DNA of 11,125 nt from CAYJVB01 sp964373575 (GCA_964373575.1 CAYJVB010000027.1:1-11125), one strand, 5' to 3'. Positions 1 to 6,440 are shown, numbered from the stretch's first letter. The notes: generated by a model not told the origin, from the letters alone. Numbers and translations are program-made.

Positions 1-5
1 TATAT

Positions 6-10
6 GGTGA
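6..10 (+). promoter_or_regulatory. Shine-Dalgarno GGTGA for the glycosyltransferase
   Basis: GGTGA matches the core of the archaeal ribosome-binding sequence and lies 6 nt before the ATG at 17. It supports that start over the out-of-frame ATG at 4, and it suggests that the gene is internal to an operon entering the window from the left. Confidence 0.6.
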
Positions 11-16
11 AAAATA

Positions 17-1150
17 ATGAAAATTGGGTTAGTTTGTCCGGATCCCTTCTATTTCCCGGGTGGCATACAACAACATGTAAAATTTTTGTACAGAGCCCTC
101 AAGAAAAGGGGTCATAGTGTAAAAGTTATTGCTCCAAGATATTCAAGTGATGAATATTATGGAAAGGATTTCATCTTGCTTGGAAAATCAAGACTCTTTT
201 CTGCAAATGCCAGCCAATCACATATCAGTTCTCGTATAAAAAAAGAGGAATTGAGAAAACTACTAGAAAGAGAAAATTTTGATATTTTACATTTTCATAA
301 CATCGGCCTTTTTATGCAAATTCAGATTTTTATGAATTCAAAGTCTATTAACATTATAACCGTACACGGTTTGCCAGATGCTATTAGGTTGTACAAGTTC
401 ACATATCGTCTTATCAACTATCTAGTAAAAAATTATGTCATAAATAATCTGCACGGATTAATTGCTGTTTCAAAACCAATTCTTAAATTTTTGCCGAAAA
501 ATCTCAAGAAAATTAAGATGAGAATTATACCGAATGGAATTGATTTAGAGGTGTTTAATCCGAAAAACAAAAAAATCAAAAGATTTCTAGATGGGAAAAT
601 AAACATTCTTTTCGTAGGTAGAATGGACAAAAGAAAGGGTCTCAATTATCTTATTGATGCATACAACTCGTTAAAGAAAAAATATGAAAATGTTAGATTG
701 ATTGTAGTTGGTGAGGGGAATTACGAAAAAAAATGGAGAAAAAAGGTGAAGAAAAAAAAGGTGAAAGATGTTGTTTTTGTCGGTTATGTGAAAGACAGTA
801 AATTACCAAATTATTATACAACTGCTGATATATTTTGCTCTCCTGCAACTCATGGTGAAAGTTTTGGGATAGTTTTACTGGAAGCTATGGCTTCTGGCAT
901 ACCTATTGTCGCTTTTGCAAATAAAGGCTATAAATCTGTTTTACAGGATAAAGGTAGGAAATTCTTAGTTAAGCCTAAAAATACAAAAGAATTAACTAAA
1001 AAACTTGAAAAATTAATTATAAATGAAAAATTAAGAAAAGAAATGGGTGAATGGGGACTAAAGGAAGTTAAGAAATATTCGTGGGAAAAAATAAGTAAAC
1101 AAGTTGAAAACTTTTATAAGGAGGTTTTTAATTATGGAAAAAGAAATTAA
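17..1150 (+). CDS. GT-B glycosyltransferase, family 4 type (377 aa)
   Basis: Predicted cytosolic retaining glycosyltransferase that moves a sugar from a nucleotide-sugar donor to a lipid or glycan acceptor; the substrate cannot be read from the sequence. The N-terminal Rossmann half carries the glycine loop FPGGIQQH (about residues 13-20) and a THGLPD segment. The C-terminal donor half carries IPNG (171-174), the strand-turn FVGRMDKRKG, VVGEG, and the family-4 signature HGESFGIVLLEA with the EX7E pair E281 and E289. Length is typical of family-4 enzymes. The ATG at 17 is preceded by GGTGA at 6-10, a good archaeal Shine-Dalgarno. A TAA at 15-17 overlaps the start as TAATG, so an upstream gene may end here just outside the window. 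The 3' end overlaps the DUF2784 gene by 17 nt, so the two are probably cotranscribed. The fold is certain; a PimA-like lipid-glycosylating role is only a guess. Confidence 0.9.
   Translation: MKIGLVCPDPFYFPGGIQQHVKFLYRALKKRGHSVKVIAPRYSSDEYYGKDFILLGKSRLFSANASQSHISSRIKKEELRKLLERENFDILHFHNIGLFMQIQIFMNSKSINIITVHGLPDAIRLYKFTYRLINYLVKNYVINNLHGLIAVSKPILKFLPKNLKKIKMRIIPNGIDLEVFNPKNKKIKRFLDGKINILFVGRMDKRKGLNYLIDAYNSLKKKYENVRLIVVGEGNYEKKWRKKVKKKKVKDVVFVGYVKDSKLPNYYTTADIFCSPATHGESFGIVLLEAMASGIPIVAFANKGYKSVLQDKGRKFLVKPKNTKELTKKLEKLIINEKLRKEMGEWGLKEVKKYSWEKISKQVENFYKEVFNYGKRN
1118..1124 (+). promoter_or_regulatory. Shine-Dalgarno AAGGAGG that sets the DUF2784 start
   Basis: AAGGAGG lies inside the end of the glycosyltransferase gene, 9 nt before the ATG at 1134. 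The longer reading frame could start at a TTG at 1104, but that TTG has no ribosome-binding site and would place this strong one inside the coding region, so 1134 is preferred. Confidence 0.8.
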
Positions 1151-1493
1151 TAAAATCCTTATTAAATTTGCAGATTTACTGTTTTGGCTCCATATATTTT
1201 GGGTAATATTTGTACTTTTTGGTGTCTTTTACAGGTTCCCCGGTATTCTGTGGGACATGCATCTATGGGCGAGTGCATTAATAATAGTTGGTGTTATAAT
1301 TAACGAGTGTCCTTTAACAACGTTAGAACGGTGGATAAGAAGAAAATCCGGCCACAAGAGTATACCAAATAGGGGTTCGAGATTTTTAGAAGTGTTCTAC
1401 CTTCGTACTGGTAAAAAATTACCGAACTCTTTAATGAGGATACTAGGACTTGTTTATTTTATCCTTGGTGTTGGTGTACATTTTATTGGTTAA
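1134..1493 (+). CDS. DUF2784 family small membrane protein (119 aa)
   Basis: Small integral membrane protein of the DUF2784 family; its biochemical role is not known. Three hydrophobic segments are visible at about residues 11-32, 42-57 and 99-117. Between the second and third lies the family hallmark CPLTTLERW (59-67), followed by a basic stretch. The family identification rests on this motif, on its position after a transmembrane segment, and on the overall length, which is usual for the family. The start is set by the AAGGAGG at 1118-1124; a TTG 30 nt upstream would add ten residues and is less likely. The gene overlaps the preceding glycosyltransferase by 17 nt, which implies translational coupling. 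DUF2784 proteins are, from memory, mostly bacterial, so transfer into this archaeal genome is possible but not shown. Confidence 0.85.
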   Translation: MEKEINKILIKFADLLFWLHIFWVIFVLFGVFYRFPGILWDMHLWASALIIVGVIINECPLTTLERWIRRKSGHKSIPNRGSRFLEVFYLRTGKKLPNSLMRILGLVYFILGVGVHFIG

Positions 1494-1518
1494 GATATTT
1501 CATTAATCGTTTACCATA

Positions 1519-1525
1519 TTTTTTT
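1519..1525 (+). terminator. Oligo-T terminator after the DUF2784 gene
   Basis: A run of seven T residues begins 26 nt after the DUF2784 stop codon. Archaeal RNA polymerase terminates at such U-tracts without needing a hairpin. The run merges directly into the TATA element of the next gene, so the end of one unit and the start of the next share the same bases. Confidence 0.45.
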
Positions 1526-1532
1526 ATAAAAT
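1523..1532 (+). promoter_or_regulatory. TATA element for the methyltransferase
   Basis: TTTATAAAAT is centred about 23-24 bp before the ATG at 1551. With the usual archaeal TATA-to-start distance of about 25 bp, transcription would begin at or within a few bases of the ATG. This gives a leaderless mRNA and explains the absence of a Shine-Dalgarno. Confidence 0.6.
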
Positions 1533-1550
1533 AAAAATGAATATTCATTT

Positions 1551-2168
1551 ATGAATATTTTCAAAACAAAATATGATGAATCATATTTTACGAAAATGAA
1601 AATCCCCTTTATTAGAAGAACCAAAACAATAGCCAAACTGGTTAAATCCTTCAAAAAACATGGCGATTTATTGGAAATTGGTTGTGGTGATGGATTGTTA
1701 TTAGATGAACTAAAAACAGATTTTAATGTCGAGGGTATAGATATCTCTGAAGCCGCCATTAATATTGCTCAAAAACTGATAGATAAAAGAAAATTAAAAC
1801 TGATGAATATTGAAAAAGAGAATATGAATAGAAAATATGATATTATACTTGCATTTAATGTGTTAGAACATCTAAGAAACCCTAAGAAAACCATTACTAA
1901 AATCAAGGGGGCTTTAAAAAGTGGTGGAATCTTCATTTTTTCTGTTCCTAATAATTATGGGATTTTCGGTACTTTGGCTACTGAAATTCTAAATTATTTT
2001 GATAAGACGCACATATCTACTTTAAGGAGAGAAGAATGGATTAATATATCGAATGAGTTGAACTTCAAAATACGAAAGATCATAAATATTACTCCATTTG
2101 GGTTAAGCAAACTGAATGCAGCAAAATATTTTGCTTCTAGTTTCATAATTGTTCTTCAAATTAAATGA
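1551..2168 (+). CDS. Class I SAM-dependent methyltransferase (205 aa)
   Basis: Predicted cytosolic methyltransferase using S-adenosylmethionine, of the broad Methyltransf_11/UbiE-like type; the acceptor is unknown. Motif I is LLEIGCGDG (40-48). The acidic end of strand 2 is GIDIS with D64. Motif IV is LAFNVLEHL (100-108), and the post-motif strand is LKSGGIFIFSVPN (122-134). The protein is short but complete: it ends with the final strand pair of the Rossmann-like fold (AASFIIVLQI). The ATG at 1551 is chosen because the TATA element at 1523-1532 places the transcript start there and no ribosome-binding site precedes it. Company with a glycosyltransferase makes a role in modifying a sugar or lipid plausible, but that is only positional inference. 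Confidence 0.88.
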   Translation: MNIFKTKYDESYFTKMKIPFIRRTKTIAKLVKSFKKHGDLLEIGCGDGLLLDELKTDFNVEGIDISEAAINIAQKLIDKRKLKLMNIEKENMNRKYDIILAFNVLEHLRNPKKTITKIKGALKSGGIFIFSVPNNYGIFGTLATEILNYFDKTHISTLRREEWINISNELNFKIRKIINITPFGLSKLNAAKYFASSFIIVLQIK

Positions 2169-2212
2169 TATGGAATTCTGATAATAGGTTAGCTAATCCA
2201 TTACCTAAAACA

Positions 2213-2228
2213 AATAATATATATTATT
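2213..2228 (+). promoter_or_regulatory. Palindromic TATA element for the thioredoxin-like gene
   Basis: AATAATATATATTATT is a perfect 16-bp palindrome centred about 34 bp before the ATG at 2255. As a TATA box it predicts transcription from about 2245-2250, giving a leader of only a few bases. No Shine-Dalgarno at usable spacing precedes the ATG: GGTG at 2249-2252 is only 2 nt away. The palindrome could also bind a dimeric regulator, but its AT-only composition makes chance symmetry likely. Confidence 0.45.
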
Positions 2229-2254
2229 CATTCACAGTATAATTTTGTGGTGCT

Positions 2255-2524
2255 ATGTTAAGTGTTACTTATTTCTATAGAAATAATTCTGGTTCATGTT
2301 TATTACAAATTCAATTTATTAAAAATCTAGAAAAAAATTTCAAAAAACAAGTTGAGTTTAAAAAAATTGATGTCGATAAAAACAAGGGGTCAATCACAAA
2401 ATATCAGATAACTGAAATTCCTACTGTTATAATAGAGAATGATGGGAAATTGAAAGAGAAGTTTTCCGGCCTCACGCAAGAAACTTTTCTTAAGAAGGCG
2501 ATTGAAAGAAATATGAAGTTATAG
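2255..2524 (+). CDS. Small thioredoxin-fold protein with a single active-site cysteine (89 aa)
   Basis: Predicted small cytosolic thioredoxin/glutaredoxin-like protein. The beta-alpha-beta start (SVTYFYRN), the strand FKKIDVDKN (35-43) ending in the usual acidic pair, the cis-proline motif TEIPTV with P56, and the closing EKFSG turn all match the minimal thioredoxin fold of about 80-90 residues. The active-site loop is S12-G13-S14-C15 where CxxC is expected, so the nucleophilic first cysteine is a serine and only the second position is kept. No other Cys is present. It is therefore unlikely to be an ordinary dithiol reductase; monothiol chemistry, a chaperone-like role or substrate binding are alternatives. 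It stands as a separate short unit with its own TATA element, 50 bp ahead of the helicase operon. The fold is fairly secure; the function is open. Confidence 0.78.
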   Translation: MLSVTYFYRNNSGSCLLQIQFIKNLEKNFKKQVEFKKIDVDKNKGSITKYQITEIPTVIIENDGKLKEKFSGLTQETFLKKAIERNMKL

Positions 2525-2545
2525 TTTATCCTGCAATAGAAAGCT

Positions 2546-2555
2546 ACAAATTATC
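2546..2555 (+). promoter_or_regulatory. Weak TATA-like element before the Hef helicase
   Basis: ACAAATTATC lies with its AT core about 24 bp before the ATG at 2575, and purines precede it. The helicase ATG has no Shine-Dalgarno, which fits leaderless initiation, but in such AT-rich DNA the match is not specific. Confidence 0.3.
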
Positions 2556-2574
2556 AATTGTTATTGTTATATTT

Positions 2575-4101
2575 ATGGAGCTTCAGTTTATCGACTATCA
2601 GAAATTTCAACCGAGACTTTATCAGGAACTGATTTCAGCGACTGCTTCTCAGAAGAACACACTCTGCATACTACCAACTGGTTTGGGTAAGACGTATATT
2701 GGTGTCCTGGTTACAGCATATAGACTGGAACAGTATCCAGATAGCAAGGTTTTAATTATAGCGCCAACAAGACCTCTTGTTAATCAGCATTTACAGACAT
2801 TCAAAAGTATTATGGTTTTAGATGATGATAAATTTATTGCGCTAACAGGGAAAATACATCAACAAGATAGAAAGGTATTGTATTCTAAGGGTAGAGTGTT
2901 TTTTGCAACGCCAGAAATTATAAGGAATGATGTTAATAGTGGTACTCTGAATTTGAGAGATGTGAGTTTGCTTATAGTTGATGAATGTCACAGGTCGGTA
3001 AAAAAATATGCTTATACTAGTGTTAGTGATGTTTATTTCAAAGAAAGTGATCATCCGCTTGTTTTGGGTTTGACTGCGTCACCCGGAGGGATGAAAGACA
3101 AGATTGATGAGGTGAAGCAGAACTTAAAAATTGAAGCTGTTGAGATAAGAACTGAAAAGGATCCTGATGTTAGTCCTTATGTTAAAGAAACTGAAGTTGA
3201 GAAGATATATGTTGAACTACCGGAAGAGTTCGTGAAGATTAAAAAACTGATTGAAGACAGTTATGTTAACAAAACAAATTTGCTGTTATATAGCAAGTTG
3301 ATAAATTATGCTAAACCGTCGAAAAGAGATCTTTTAGACGTACAGAGTAGATTAGGGGCAGAGTATAGCAAGACGAGAGATCATAGAGTTGGACATATGC
3401 TTTCTGTATGTGCTCAGGCTGTAAAGCTTGCACACGCCATTGAGTTAGTTGAAACACAGGGTGTAACACAGGTTTACAAATATTTTAAAGAACTAGAAAA
3501 GCAAATGTCATCTGCAACAAAACAGATACTAAGTGACGAAAGGGTGAAGAGGGGTTTAGTTGGAATTACGGATTTGTATGTGAAGGGTGTTGACCATCCT
3601 AAGCTTATTAAACTGATAGAAATTGTGAAGAATGAGATTGATAGGAGAAAGAATGTAAAAATTATTGTATTTGCGAATTACAGGGATACTGTTGATAAGA
3701 TAGCTAAGGTGCTACAGGAAGCTGGAATAGAAGCGAGAGAATTCATTGGTCAAACTAAAAAAAGTGGAAAGGGATTATCACAAAAAGAGCAGATGCAGCT
3801 ACTGAAGGAGTTTGAGTATGAGATGTTCAATGTTCTCATATCGACCAGCATTGGCGAAGAGGGGTTATCAATTCCGGCAGTTGATCTTGTTATGTTTTAT
3901 GAACCTGTTGCTAGCGAGATTAGAACCATACAAAGAAGGGGGAGGACAGGGAGGACGGAAGCTGGGAGGGTTATATTTCTCATAACGAAGGGAACTAGGG
4001 ATGAGGGTTATTATTGGAGTGCTTATCATAAGGAGAAAAAAATGAAGAAAATTGTTGAAGACATTAAAGATAAAAAATCACTGAATGCGTATTTTAAGTG
4101 A
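2575..4101 (+). CDS. hef: Hef-type superfamily 2 helicase, stand-alone half (508 aa)
   Basis: ATP-dependent DNA helicase/translocase of the Hef/FANCM/Mph1 family, which unwinds forks and branched DNA at stalled replication sites. Visible SF2 motifs are QPRLYQ (12-17), Walker A PTGLGKT (34-40), APTRPLV (63-69), Walker B DECH (136-139), TAS (167-169), and in the second RecA domain IVFANYR (364-370), STSIGEEGLSIP (423-434) and QRRGRTGR (453-460). The helical insertion typical of Hef lies between the RecA domains (about 220-340) and includes HAIELVETQG. In Thermococcales the helicase is fused to an XPF nuclease; here it stops and the nuclease is a separate downstream gene in another frame. The last residues, KKSLNAYF (500-507), resemble a PCNA-binding peptide. 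No ribosome-binding site precedes the ATG, which suggests leaderless translation at the head of the operon. Confidence 0.95.
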   Translation: MELQFIDYQKFQPRLYQELISATASQKNTLCILPTGLGKTYIGVLVTAYRLEQYPDSKVLIIAPTRPLVNQHLQTFKSIMVLDDDKFIALTGKIHQQDRKVLYSKGRVFFATPEIIRNDVNSGTLNLRDVSLLIVDECHRSVKKYAYTSVSDVYFKESDHPLVLGLTASPGGMKDKIDEVKQNLKIEAVEIRTEKDPDVSPYVKETEVEKIYVELPEEFVKIKKLIEDSYVNKTNLLLYSKLINYAKPSKRDLLDVQSRLGAEYSKTRDHRVGHMLSVCAQAVKLAHAIELVETQGVTQVYKYFKELEKQMSSATKQILSDERVKRGLVGITDLYVKGVDHPKLIKLIEIVKNEIDRRKNVKIIVFANYRDTVDKIAKVLQEAGIEAREFIGQTKKSGKGLSQKEQMQLLKEFEYEMFNVLISTSIGEEGLSIPAVDLVMFYEPVASEIRTIQRRGRTGRTEAGRVIFLITKGTRDEGYYWSAYHKEKKMKKIVEDIKDKKSLNAYFK

Positions 4102-4105
4102 TTAT

Positions 4106-4771
4106 ATGCAGAAAATTCTGAAATCTGAAAAGTCTATAGTCATTGTTGATGATAGAGAAAAAAACACGAATATCACAAATTATTTAGAAGAGAAAGGATT
4201 GGTTATAAATTTTATCAGGCTTGACGTTGGGGATTATGTAATTTCTGAAAGGGTATGTATTGAGAGGAAAACTGCTGATGACTTCGTGAATTCCATTATT
4301 GACGGTAGGGTTTTCCGACAAATTGAGACAATAAAAATTAATTATCCGAAGGCTGTGTTATTGATAGAGGGTAATAATTTTAGAAGAAGCATGAATGAAA
4401 ATGCTATCAAGGCGGCGATATCGACTCTAGTTGTGAAATATGATGCTTCTGTCATTATGACCAAAGATGAGGATGATACTGCAAAAATAATTTATTGGTT
4501 AGCAAGAAAGGAGCAGGAAGATAATAAAAATGATATCAGTATTGTGAAAAAAAAGAAACCAAAAGATGTAAGAAAATTACAAGAACATGTTTTGTTAAGT
4601 TTTCCTGGAATATCTACTGTTTTATCAAAGAGGTTATTAGAACATTTTAGATCCATTAAGTCAGTAATGAATGCAACCGAAGAAGAATTAATAAAAGTTA
4701 AAAGAATCAGTGAAAAACAAGTGAAAAAAATTCATGCTCTACTTAATGAGAAATATGAGGTAGATGAATGA
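4106..4771 (+). CDS. XPF/ERCC4-type structure-specific nuclease, Hef nuclease half (221 aa)
   Basis: Endonuclease that cuts branched or flapped DNA near the junction, expected to work as a dimer. Numbered from the ATG at 4106, the ERCC4 nuclease core has VDDRE (14-18), the GDY turn of LDVGDY (39-44), the catalytic ERK (53-55) and D58/D59, i.e. the GDXnERKX3D signature. A (HhH)2 DNA-binding region follows at about 158-207. Its first hairpin, FPGIS, is good; the second reads KRIS where a glycine-rich turn is usual, so it may be degenerate. An in-frame ATG at 4085 would add seven residues and overlap the helicase by 17 nt. The 4106 start is preferred because GTGA at 4098-4101 could serve as a weak ribosome-binding site, and because it lies 4 nt after the helicase stop. 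The 3' end overlaps the DUF460 gene as ATGA. Sequence agreement with the C-terminal half of Hef is strong throughout. Confidence 0.92.
   Translation: MQKILKSEKSIVIVDDREKNTNITNYLEEKGLVINFIRLDVGDYVISERVCIERKTADDFVNSIIDGRVFRQIETIKINYPKAVLLIEGNNFRRSMNENAIKAAISTLVVKYDASVIMTKDEDDTAKIIYWLARKEQEDNKNDISIVKKKKPKDVRKLQEHVLLSFPGISTVLSKRLLEHFRSIKSVMNATEEELIKVKRISEKQVKKIHALLNEKYEVDE
4757..4761 (+). promoter_or_regulatory. Shine-Dalgarno GAGGT for the DUF460 gene
   Basis: GAGGT lies within the last codons of the nuclease gene, 6 nt before the ATG at 4768. Together with the ATGA stop-start overlap it supports translational coupling of nuclease and DUF460. Confidence 0.65.
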
Positions 4772-5901
4772 AAAGACCATTGATAGTTGGTTTTGACCCC
4801 GGCACTACAGCTGCCTTGGCTATTCTTGACACCAACGGAGAGCTGGTGTATCTGCACAGTAAAAAAGGATATAAAAAAAGTGAAATTCTTGACGATATAA
4901 CAGCTAGAGGGAAACCGTTAATTGTTGCAGCTGATAGAAATCCGTTACCAAAAAGTGTAGGAAAGTTGGCAAGTATTCTAGGAAGTAAAATATACTATCC
5001 TGTGAAGTCTTTGATGACATCTGAGAAAGCTATGCTTATTAAAAATTTTAAACTGAAGATGAAAAATGACCACGAAAGGGATGCGATAGCTTCAGCTTAT
5101 AGGGCATACAAATACTACTTGGACCTTTTCAACAGAACAAAAAAGGTGTTGGATGAAGCTAGTCTAAGCAAATATTTTCCAGAAGTTATTGAAAGAGTGG
5201 TGGGTGAAGAAGAGGATAATATTAACGATGCTATTGAAAGGGTGATGACAGAAAAAAGAACTGAAAAGAAGAATACAGGTAAAGGGAAGTCAGAAATAAA
5301 GGTGATAGATAGAAATTATTCAAAAATTTCTGAACATCTTAAACAAGAACTAAGAAGAAAAGAAAATGACATATCAATTTTGAGAAAATATAACGAAGAG
5401 TTAAAGCACAGATTGAATGATGCTAATAATACATTGGAATTCTACAGGGAGAAAATTTCTGGTAGCGAGAGTAGTGGTATTAAAGCAGTGAGAGATGATA
5501 AAAGAAGGATTGAACAATCGCTAGTGAAAATGAAAAAATTAAGAGATATTGAATTGAAAGGGTATTTACCTATCATTGAAATTGAAAATATGAAAAGTGA
5601 TATTCTCAACAAAACGCATAGCTCAATCGACCTAAAAAAAAGGTTAGTTTTTTGCATTGATTCTTCGAACGCACAAATGCTGAACGATTATGATATATTA
5701 GCGTTGATCACAACTAAAAAGCCTGATGAAAAAATATTTGAGAAAATTAATTTTCCTGTAATTTTAGAAAAGGATATTTCAATAGGGAAGAAAGATGATT
5801 ATAGATTTGTGGGGTTTGTTGAGTTTGAAAGGGCTCTTAAAATTGCAAAGAAGGAGGGTTTAATAGAATGGTTGGAAACATATCGAAGACGCAGGCTGTA
5901 G
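4768..5901 (+). CDS. DUF460/COG2433 protein with RuvC/YqgF-like RNase H fold and coiled coil (377 aa)
   Basis: Archaeal DUF460 family protein, predicted nuclease of the RNase H fold but without an established function. The N-terminal domain (about 1-125) opens with IVGFDPGTTAALAILD, matching the RuvC-like first strand and catalytic D10. It continues with LIVAADRNPLPK (D56) and ends with DHERDAIASAYRAYK, where D101, E103 and D105 sit where RuvC places its last acidic pair. A charged stretch and predicted coiled coil occupy about 183-262, followed by a C-terminal alpha/beta domain (about 266-377) beginning LVFCIDSS. From memory many family members are longer, with a larger central region. The gene overlaps the nuclease gene by 4 nt and the archaeosortase gene by 34 nt. 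Position next to Hef suggests a job on branched DNA, such as junction cleavage or binding. The family call is firm; nuclease activity is inference. Confidence 0.9.
   Translation: MKRPLIVGFDPGTTAALAILDTNGELVYLHSKKGYKKSEILDDITARGKPLIVAADRNPLPKSVGKLASILGSKIYYPVKSLMTSEKAMLIKNFKLKMKNDHERDAIASAYRAYKYYLDLFNRTKKVLDEASLSKYFPEVIERVVGEEEDNINDAIERVMTEKRTEKKNTGKGKSEIKVIDRNYSKISEHLKQELRRKENDISILRKYNEELKHRLNDANNTLEFYREKISGSESSGIKAVRDDKRRIEQSLVKMKKLRDIELKGYLPIIEIENMKSDILNKTHSSIDLKKRLVFCIDSSNAQMLNDYDILALITTKKPDEKIFEKINFPVILEKDISIGKKDDYRFVGFVEFERALKIAKKEGLIEWLETYRRRRL
5851..5858 (+). promoter_or_regulatory. Shine-Dalgarno AAGGAGGG for the archaeosortase gene
   Basis: AAGGAGGG lies inside the DUF460 coding region, 9 nt before the ATG at 5868. 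It is among the strongest ribosome-binding sites in the window, and it fixes the archaeosortase start despite the 34-nt overlap. Confidence 0.8.
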
Positions 5902-6416
5902 ATGTTTTGCTGTTTCTGTTGAAATTTAATATTTTGATGATACCATTCTATGCAGTTATTTACTACAATATTTCTGCATTTCCACTGCAAGAATTGTATG
6001 CAAAATTCATAGCTTTTGTTCTATCTTCTATCAGCCTTCAAGCTGTTGCATCGGGGGTTTTGGTTTTTTTGGGTAAAGAAAAATTTGCTATAGATATATC
6101 GTTCGATTGTCTTGGCTGGAAATCAAGCTACTCATTGTTTGCTCTAGTCTTTGCTACACCAGGTAGTGTCAAAAACAAGCTAAAATTTTTAGGTTTATGG
6201 ATACCTATTTTTGCGTTTATTAATTTTGTGAGAATAATGACTACAGTTTTTGTAGGCTATGGCTTTGGGTTTCAATATATGGAACTGGTGCACACGTATA
6301 TTTGGCAATTTGCAATGATAGGAATAGTGCTGACTACATGGTATGTTTGGTTGAAAAACCATAGCGGATTATCAAAAAAATTAAAATCTAGAAAAAGTAA
6401 GAAATATATTGCCTGA
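5868..6416 (+). CDS. Archaeosortase/exosortase family membrane transpeptidase (182 aa)
   Basis: Predicted polytopic membrane cysteine transpeptidase of the exosortase/archaeosortase family. Such enzymes cleave C-terminal sorting signals (PEF-, PGF- or similar CTERM) and attach surface proteins to a membrane lipid or other anchor. The catalytic triad is visible: C81 in FDCLGW, R122 in NFVRIM and H142 in ELVHTYIW, each next to a hydrophobic segment. Hydrophobic stretches lie at about 11-33, 44-67, 86-98, 105-130 and 138-161, followed by a basic tail (SKKLKSRKSKK) expected in the cytoplasm. Length fits the shorter archaeosortase classes. It is translationally coupled to the DUF460 gene. No protein in the window ends in a recognisable CTERM signal (motif, transmembrane helix, basic tail), so substrates must be encoded elsewhere. 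The family is clear; the subclass is not assigned. Confidence 0.88.
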   Translation: MVGNISKTQAVDVLLFLLKFNILMIPFYAVIYYNISAFPLQELYAKFIAFVLSSISLQAVASGVLVFLGKEKFAIDISFDCLGWKSSYSLFALVFATPGSVKNKLKFLGLWIPIFAFINFVRIMTTVFVGYGFGFQYMELVHTYIWQFAMIGIVLTTWYVWLKNHSGLSKKLKSRKSKKYIA

Positions 6417-6440
6417 GTCTATAATATTTACAAGATATTA

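Noticed and set aside
3..17. Tail of an upstream gene ending TAA at 15-17
   Set aside because: The TAATG overlap is suggestive, but only four codons are in the window, which is too little to annotate.
1104..1133. TTG-started N-terminal extension of the DUF2784 protein
   Set aside because: It has no ribosome-binding site, and it would put the strong AAGGAGG inside the coding sequence. The ATG at 1134 fits the family length.
2190..2202. GGTTAGCTAATCC imperfect palindrome after the methyltransferase
   Set aside because: Only the central TTAGCTAA pairs cleanly and no T-run follows, so neither an operator nor a terminator is supported.
4085..4101. Programmed +1 frameshift fusing helicase to nuclease at TTTAAGTGA
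   Set aside because: A +1 slip here would fuse the frames, but the site is not a recognised shift signal, and separate starts with short spacing explain the layout more simply.
4085..4105. Alternative nuclease start at ATG 4085
   Set aside because: No ribosome-binding site precedes it and the extra seven residues match nothing in Hef. It was kept as an alternative only; GTGA before 4106 is slightly better evidence.
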